A stretch of DNA of 64,000 bases, from positions 1-64,000 of the forward strand of contig NZ_LLXV01000040.1 in assembly GCF_001431665.1 (NCBI RefSeq), in the 5' to 3' direction. How positions within the stretch are numbered: position 1 is the stretch's first letter; each line of letters starts with the position of its first letter. Positions 60,221 to 64,000 of the stretch are shown here, piece after piece. Origin of the DNA: Stenotrophomonas beteli. Lineage in GTDB: Bacteria; Pseudomonadota; Gammaproteobacteria; Xanthomonadales; Xanthomonadaceae. Under the pieces are notes generated by a model. The model was not told the DNA's origin and ran no database searches. It worked only from the letters and a program-made list of their open reading frames with translations. The position numbers were made by a program, and so were the translations under genes.

Positions 60221-61018
60221 TCAGCGCTTCTGTGCGAACAGCCACGCCCACATCGCCGGGTCGGCGTAGGTGGCATCCCAGGCGTTGTGGTTGCCGTCGG
60301 GGTATTCGGTATAGCGCACGTCACGCGCACCGGCGGCTTGGAATGCGGCGTGCAGGCGGCGGTCATCGGCAGGCGGCACCACGTCATCCAGTGCGCCGTG
60401 GAAGATCCAGATCGGGGTGTGCCGCAGGCGCTGGGCGATGGCCGTGTACGGGTCGGCCTCGTGGGCAACCTGCTCGACGAACAGGGTCGGCCGCACCGCA
60501 CGCGGGGCCAGTACCGCGCCGCATACCGGCACGATCGCCGCGAAGCGGCGTGGGTCGTCCAGGGCGATGTTCCAGCTGCCATAGCCGCCCATCGACATGC
60601 CGGTCAGATACTGGCGCGCCGGGTCGGCACCGAACTCGGCAATGGCGGCATCCAGCGCGGCCAACGCAACGCGGTTGTTGCGTCCGCTCCATTCCTCGCG
60701 CCCCGGCACCTGCGGGAACACGGCCAACGCCGGGAAATCGGCCGCATGCGCGCGCAGGTACGGCCCCAATCCGGCATGGGTCGGCTTGACGCCATCGCCG
60801 CCGCGCTCGCCGGATCCGTGCAGGAACAACACCACCGGCAGCGAGCCGGGTGTGCGCGCCGATGCCGCCGGAACGAACACCTGGTAGTAGGCCGTTTCGC
60901 CATCCACCTTCACCGCGCGCGCTTCGAAATGCCCACGGGCGCTGTCGGGCATCGAAGTGCAGCCGGTCAACACCAGAAAGACCAGGGCTGGCAGCCCGCG
61001 CAGGATTGAACGGAGCAT
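60221..61018 (-). CDS. Lipoprotein esterase (PHB-depolymerase/feruloyl-like)
   Basis: A 265-aa alpha/beta hydrolase lipoprotein. The signal peptide ends LVFLVLTGC with the lipobox Cys. Nucleophile Ser in LTGMSMGGYGSWNIA, Asp in HGALDDVVPPADD, His in YPDGNHNAWDATY. Oxyanion FLHGSGERGGDG. Probably a secreted or envelope carboxylesterase; substrate not defined. Confidence 0.88.
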   Translation of the reverse strand: MLRSILRGLPALVFLVLTGCTSMPDSARGHFEARAVKVDGETAYYQVFVPAASARTPGSLPVVLFLHGSGERGGDGVKPTHAGLGPYLRAHAADFPALAVFPQVPGREEWSGRNNRVALAALDAAIAEFGADPARQYLTGMSMGGYGSWNIALDDPRRFAAIVPVCGAVLAPRAVRPTLFVEQVAHEADPYTAIAQRLRHTPIWIFHGALDDVVPPADDRRLHAAFQAAGARDVRYTEYPDGNHNAWDATYADPAMWAWLFAQKR

Positions 61019-61087
61019 GAGGTTTCCCGAAGCGGCGAGATCACTGCATCGTAGTCCGCCGCCGTCAACGCGGCATCATGCGCCGCA

Positions 61088-61354
61088 TCACTGCGGGCGC
61101 GGGAAACTGGCGATGATGTCCAGCTGTTCCTGGGCCTCGGCATTGCCTTCGGCGGCCGCCGCCTGCACCTGCGCCAGGTCGGGGTGCAGGACCACCAGCA
61201 GCGGGTTCTCGCAGACCGGGCAGTCGTACTCGGTGGCGTCCTCGTCCAGCTCCATCTCCATCGCACGCGAACTGCCCTTCCATTCGCAGGCCGGGCAGGT
61301 GTGCTGCTGGTCGCGCCAGCCAGGCTGGAAATAGTTGTCGATTGTGGTTGCCAT
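61088..61354 (-). CDS. Zinc-ribbon-like small protein
   Basis: An 88-aa protein with two CxxC pairs, HTCPACEWKG and YDCPVCENPL, a zinc-ribbon layout, and an acidic middle (MEMELDEDATEY). No further domain. Unknown function; the pairs suggest a metal-bound scaffold. Downstream lies a degenerate palindrome of the GGGGTCAGA family. Confidence 0.7.
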   Translation of the reverse strand: MATTIDNYFQPGWRDQQHTCPACEWKGSSRAMEMELDEDATEYDCPVCENPLLVVLHPDLAQVQAAAAEGNAEAQEQLDIIASFPRPQ

Positions 61355-61372
61355 GAGGGTCCAGTTGGAATC

Positions 61373-61405
61373 GGGTCAGAGCCCCGCGCAGCGGGGATCC
61401 GACCC
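61373..61405. repeat. Degenerate GGGTCAGA...GACCC palindrome
   Basis: GGGTCAGAGCCCCG and CGGGGATCCGACCC pair imperfectly around CGCAG. It resembles the GGGGTCAGATCCC family (13709, 47131, 62947) but has lost the full symmetry. It is between mgtE and the zinc-ribbon gene. Confidence 0.6.
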
Positions 61406-61425
61406 TGGGTTTTGGCTTGATACGG

Positions 61426-62787
61426 TCAGTGCAGCAGCACCAGGGTGGCCAGGCCGAGGAAGGTGAAGAACCCCATCGAGTCGGTCACGGCGGTCAGGAA
61501 GATGCCGCTGGCCAGCGCCGGGTCGAAGCCGAAGCGTTTCAGGGTCAGGGGTACCAGCACGCCGGCCAGGGCGGCGAACAGCAGGTTGCAGGTCAGCGCG
61601 ATGGCGATCACCGCCGACAGCCCCGGCGAGTGGAACCAGGCCAGCACGATCAGGCCCAGCACCGAACCCAGCAGCAGGCCATTGAGCAGGGCTACCCGCA
61701 CTTCCTTCCACAACAGGGTGCGTGCATTGGAGGCGCCCACCTGGCCCAGCGCCAGGCCACGCACCATCAGCGCCAGCACCTGGGTGCCGGCGTTGCCGCC
61801 GAGGCCGGCCACGATCGGCATCAGCACCGCCAGCGCCACCAGCTTGTCGATGGTGCCTTCGAAGTGGCCGACCACGCTGGAGGCCAGGAAAGCGGTACAC
61901 AGGTTGACCGACAGCCACATCAGGCGGCGGCGCATCGCGCGCCAGACCGGGCTGAACAGGTCCTCGTCCTCGTCCAGGCCGGCCGCGCCCAGCGCCTGGT
62001 GCTCGGCCTGGCCACGGATGATGTCGACCACGTCATCGATGGTGATGCGACCGACCAGGATGTTGTTCTCGTCCACCACCGGCGCGGAGATCCAGTCATG
62101 GTCGGAGAACTGGCGGGCGACTTCCTGGTCGCTCTCGCCGACGTCGATGGCCGGCTGCTCGTCGTCGATCAGGCGGTTGATCGGGGTGGTGTCCTCGTGG
62201 GTCACCAGTGCCGCCAGCGACACCCGGCCCAGGTACTGATGGCGCCGGCTGACCACGAACAGGTGATCGGTGTGGTCGGGCAGTTCGCCGCGCAGGCGCA
62301 GGTAGCGCAGCACCACGTCGACGTTGACGTCGGCGCGTACGGTCACCACGTCCGGGTTCATCAGGCGGCCGGCGCTGTCCTCGGGATAGGACAGCACCTG
62401 CTCCAGGCGCTCGCGGTTCTCGCGGTCCATCGACTTGAGGACCTCGTCGATGACCGTATCCGGCAGGTCTTCGACCAGGTCGGCCAGGTCGTCGATGTCC
62501 AGGTCTTCGACCGCGGCGATGATCTCGTCCGGGTCCATGTCCGCCAGCAGGCTTTCGCGCACGTCGTCGCCGACGTGGACCAGCACCTCGCCATCATCTT
62601 CCGGATCGACCAGGCCCCACACCACCTCGCGCTTGCCCGGCGGCAGCGATTCAAGCAGGTTGCCGATCTCGGCCGGGGCCAGGGTGTTGACCAGGCGGCG
62701 CACCGGACCCAGGCGGCCACTGTCCAGTGCATCGGACAGCATCCGCAGTTGGCGCGCAGTCTTGTCGTGGCGTACAGCTTCGGCCAT
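61426..62787 (-). CDS. mgtE: Magnesium transporter MgtE
   Basis: A 453-aa Mg2+ channel. Cytosolic N-domain (LVNTLAPAEIGNLLESLPPG and after), two CBS domains (SYPEDSAGRLMNPDVVTVRA; HDWISAPVVDENNILVGRIT), a linking helix, and a five-helix membrane part (CTAFLASSVVGHFEGTIDKL, VAGLGGNAGTQVLALMVRGL). The GLGGNAGTQ signature is typical. Co-directional with the upstream ptsI, as in Xanthomonas. Confidence 0.95.
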   Translation of the reverse strand: MAEAVRHDKTARQLRMLSDALDSGRLGPVRRLVNTLAPAEIGNLLESLPPGKREVVWGLVDPEDDGEVLVHVGDDVRESLLADMDPDEIIAAVEDLDIDDLADLVEDLPDTVIDEVLKSMDRENRERLEQVLSYPEDSAGRLMNPDVVTVRADVNVDVVLRYLRLRGELPDHTDHLFVVSRRHQYLGRVSLAALVTHEDTTPINRLIDDEQPAIDVGESDQEVARQFSDHDWISAPVVDENNILVGRITIDDVVDIIRGQAEHQALGAAGLDEDEDLFSPVWRAMRRRLMWLSVNLCTAFLASSVVGHFEGTIDKLVALAVLMPIVAGLGGNAGTQVLALMVRGLALGQVGASNARTLLWKEVRVALLNGLLLGSVLGLIVLAWFHSPGLSAVIAIALTCNLLFAALAGVLVPLTLKRFGFDPALASGIFLTAVTDSMGFFTFLGLATLVLLH

Positions 62788-62900
62788 CGCAGCTCCCGCG
62801 GGAATAAGAAAAGCCGCAATCCCGGCAAGGATGCGGCAACAGGGGTGTTCAGCGCGTCATTATCGCAAGGGGATGTTTCAACGCATAGCCGCCGGGTGGT

Positions 62901-62924
62901 GGTAGTGCCGGCCGCTGGCCGGCA
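62901..62924 (+). repeat. GTAG REP (SMAG)
   Basis: GGTAGTGCCGGCCGCTGGCCGGCA, identical to the first copy at 44741. It stands 22 bases before the palindrome at 62947 in the ptsI-mgtE gap, so two different repeat families are side by side. Confidence 0.88.
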
Positions 62925-62946
62925 ACCGCTTGGCCTTCAACGAGAC

Positions 62947-62987
62947 GGGGTCAGATCCCTTTTCCCGCGGAAAAGGGATCTGACCCC
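62947..62987. repeat. 41-bp palindrome, GGGGTCAGATCCC family copy 3
   Basis: Two arms of 19 bases beginning GGGGTCAGATCCCTTTTCC around CGC, pairing perfectly. The arm is identical to copy 1 at 13709; only the 3-base loop differs. It lies in the ptsI-mgtE gap on the minus-strand transcript. Confidence 0.85.
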
Positions 62988-63016
62988 AGGCGTGCATGCC
63001 CGGCGAGCGGGTGGTG

Positions 63017-64000
63017 TCAGGGCGTATCGGCCACCAGCGCCAGCCAGCGCTCGATGGCGCGGCGGTCGCGGGCGGCCAGCAACTTCGGTGCACGCGCGCG
63101 CAGCATGGCCAGATCGGCCTCGCGGATCGCGCGGCGCACTTCCAGCAGGGTGCCGGGATGCAGGCTGAATTCGGTCAGCCCCAGCGCCAGCAGCAGCGGC
63201 GTCATCCGTGCATCACCGGCCATCTCGCCACACACCGCCACCGGGATGCGATGGCGCGCGCCGGTCTCGATCACCATCTGCAGCAGGCGCAACACCGCCG
63301 GGTGCAGGGGCGAGTACAACTCGCCGAGTGCTTCGTTGTTGCGATCGGCAGCCAGCAGGTACTGCACCAGGTCGTTGGTGCCGACCGACAGGAAGTCGAC
63401 CAGATCGATGAAACTCTCCAGTGCCAGCGCGGCGGCGGGTACTTCGATCATCGCGCCCAGCGGCACATGCTCGGACACCATGTGGCCTTCGCCGCGCAGC
63501 TGCTCGGTCAGCTTCAGCATGCGCCGGCGCACCGCCAGCAGTTCCTCGCGGGTGCTGATCATCGGCAGCAGCACGCGCAGCTTGCCGTAGGCCGAGGCCC
63601 GCAGGATCGCGCGCAGCTGGGTGTCGGCCACTTTCGGCCGCGCCAGCGACAGGCGCACGCCACGCAGGCCCAGCGCCGGATTCTCCTCGTTGCTCAGGGT
63701 CAGGCCGGTGCGGTCAGCCTTGTCCGCACCCAGGTCGAGCGTGCGGATGGTCACCGGCCGCCCGCTCATGCCCAGTGCGGCGTCGCGATAGGTCTGGAAC
63801 TGCTCTTCTTCGTCCGGCAGCTCGTTGCGCTGCAGGAACAGGAATTCGGTGCGGTACAGGCCCAGGCCCTGGGCACCCAGTGCATGTGCCTGGGTGACAT
63901 CCTCCAGTGATTCGGCATTGGCCAGCAGGGCGATGTCGACCTGGTCGCGGGTGCGGCTGGGCTTGCTGCGCAGGCGCCCAAGCTCGCGCTGTTCGCGCGC
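63017..64000 (-). CDS. ptsI: PTS enzyme I, 3' part (truncated by window)
   Basis: The C-terminal 327 residues of phosphoenolpyruvate-protein phosphotransferase, which starts beyond 64000. The frame is open to the edge (AREQRELGRLRSKPSRTRDQ... GLGLYRTEFLFLQRNELPDE). PEP-binding TIRTLDLGADK, substrate-site LGLRGVRLSL, LPMISTREELLAVRR, DFLSVGTNDLVQYLLAADRN, and the catalytic Cys in VAVCGEMAGD are present. An ATG at 63769 (MSGRPVT) is internal and must not be used as the start. Upstream genes of the PTS cluster are probably just outside the window. Confidence 0.95.
   Translation of the reverse strand, partial: AREQRELGRLRSKPSRTRDQVDIALLANAESLEDVTQAHALGAQGLGLYRTEFLFLQRNELPDEEEQFQTYRDAALGMSGRPVTIRTLDLGADKADRTGLTLSNEENPALGLRGVRLSLARPKVADTQLRAILRASAYGKLRVLLPMISTREELLAVRRRMLKLTEQLRGEGHMVSEHVPLGAMIEVPAAALALESFIDLVDFLSVGTNDLVQYLLAADRNNEALGELYSPLHPAVLRLLQMVIETGARHRIPVAVCGEMAGDARMTPLLLALGLTEFSLHPGTLLEVRRAIREADLAMLRARAPKLLAARDRRAIERWLALVADTP

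Noticed and set aside
63017-63769. A 250-aa stand-alone gene starting at 63769
   Set aside because: The frame is open upstream to the window edge with ptsI-like sequence, so the ATG is internal to ptsI.

Overview
This is a high-GC gammaproteobacterial chromosome segment that looks like Stenotrophomonas, very probably the S. maltophilia complex. Three things support this. First, it carries a chromosomal 219-aa pentapeptide-repeat gene of the Smqnr type, divergent from a DeoR-type regulator as known for that species. Second, it has many short GTAG-headed palindromes of the SMAG/REP type. Third, it has Xanthomonadaceae gene order: yceD-rpmF-fabH-fabD-fabG-acpP-fabF-pabB-mltG-tmk-holB-pilZ, and ptsI next to mgtE. 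There is no prophage, integron, CRISPR array or classical IS in the window.

Layout. 1-3.9 kb: tRNA-Ser(GGA), then dnaX-ybaB-recR and a HIT protein (replication and repair). 3.9-8.3 kb, minus strand: a MoxR ATPase, DUF58, transglutaminase and Slp-lipoprotein operon with touching or overlapping genes. 8.3-10.2 kb: a membrane glycosyltransferase. 10.3-22.2 kb: maf, then the fatty-acid synthesis cluster without plsX and with a kinase-like gene inserted, followed by pabB, mltG, tmk, holB and pilZ joined by stop/start overlaps. 22.4 kb: tRNA-Val(CAC) with a near-consensus promoter. 22.5-25.7 kb: an accessory island with two unrecognised proteins, a long structured inverted repeat, and a secreted NucA/NucB-type nuclease overlapping a SUKH (SMI1/KNR4) immunity-type gene. 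26-30.7 kb: a tautomerase and an iron-uptake set (His-rich DUF2946 protein, TonB-dependent receptor, PepSY membrane protein). 30.7-33.5 kb: MFS transporter, DeoR regulator and the Smqnr-type protein.

33.5-48.7 kb holds small regulatory and metabolic units: methyltransferase, GST, several LysR regulators with divergent partners, a MocR-type regulator with a divergent EamA transporter, a DHA2 MFS exporter, a GFA enzyme, a DUF4105 protein with a lipoprotein hydrolase, soxR with a sox-box and a divergent 47-aa ORF, an SDR, proC and yggS. 48.8-51.1 kb: pilT and pilU, the twitching motors. 52-59.5 kb: aldo/keto reductase, LysR, YitT, tag, a DUF4153-like protein, algH, ruvX and pyrB. 59.5-60.2 kb: a complete REPtron, meaning a RAYT transposase bracketed by inverted REP pairs. 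60.2-64 kb: a lipoprotein esterase, a zinc-ribbon protein, mgtE and the 3' part of ptsI, which runs off the window.

Most interesting: the nuclease/immunity pair; the branched structured RNA or DNA element at 23.6-23.8 kb in front of a small unrecognised gene; the REPtron; and two further families of long perfect or near-perfect palindromes (three plus one, and two copies) that are unlike the GTAG repeats.
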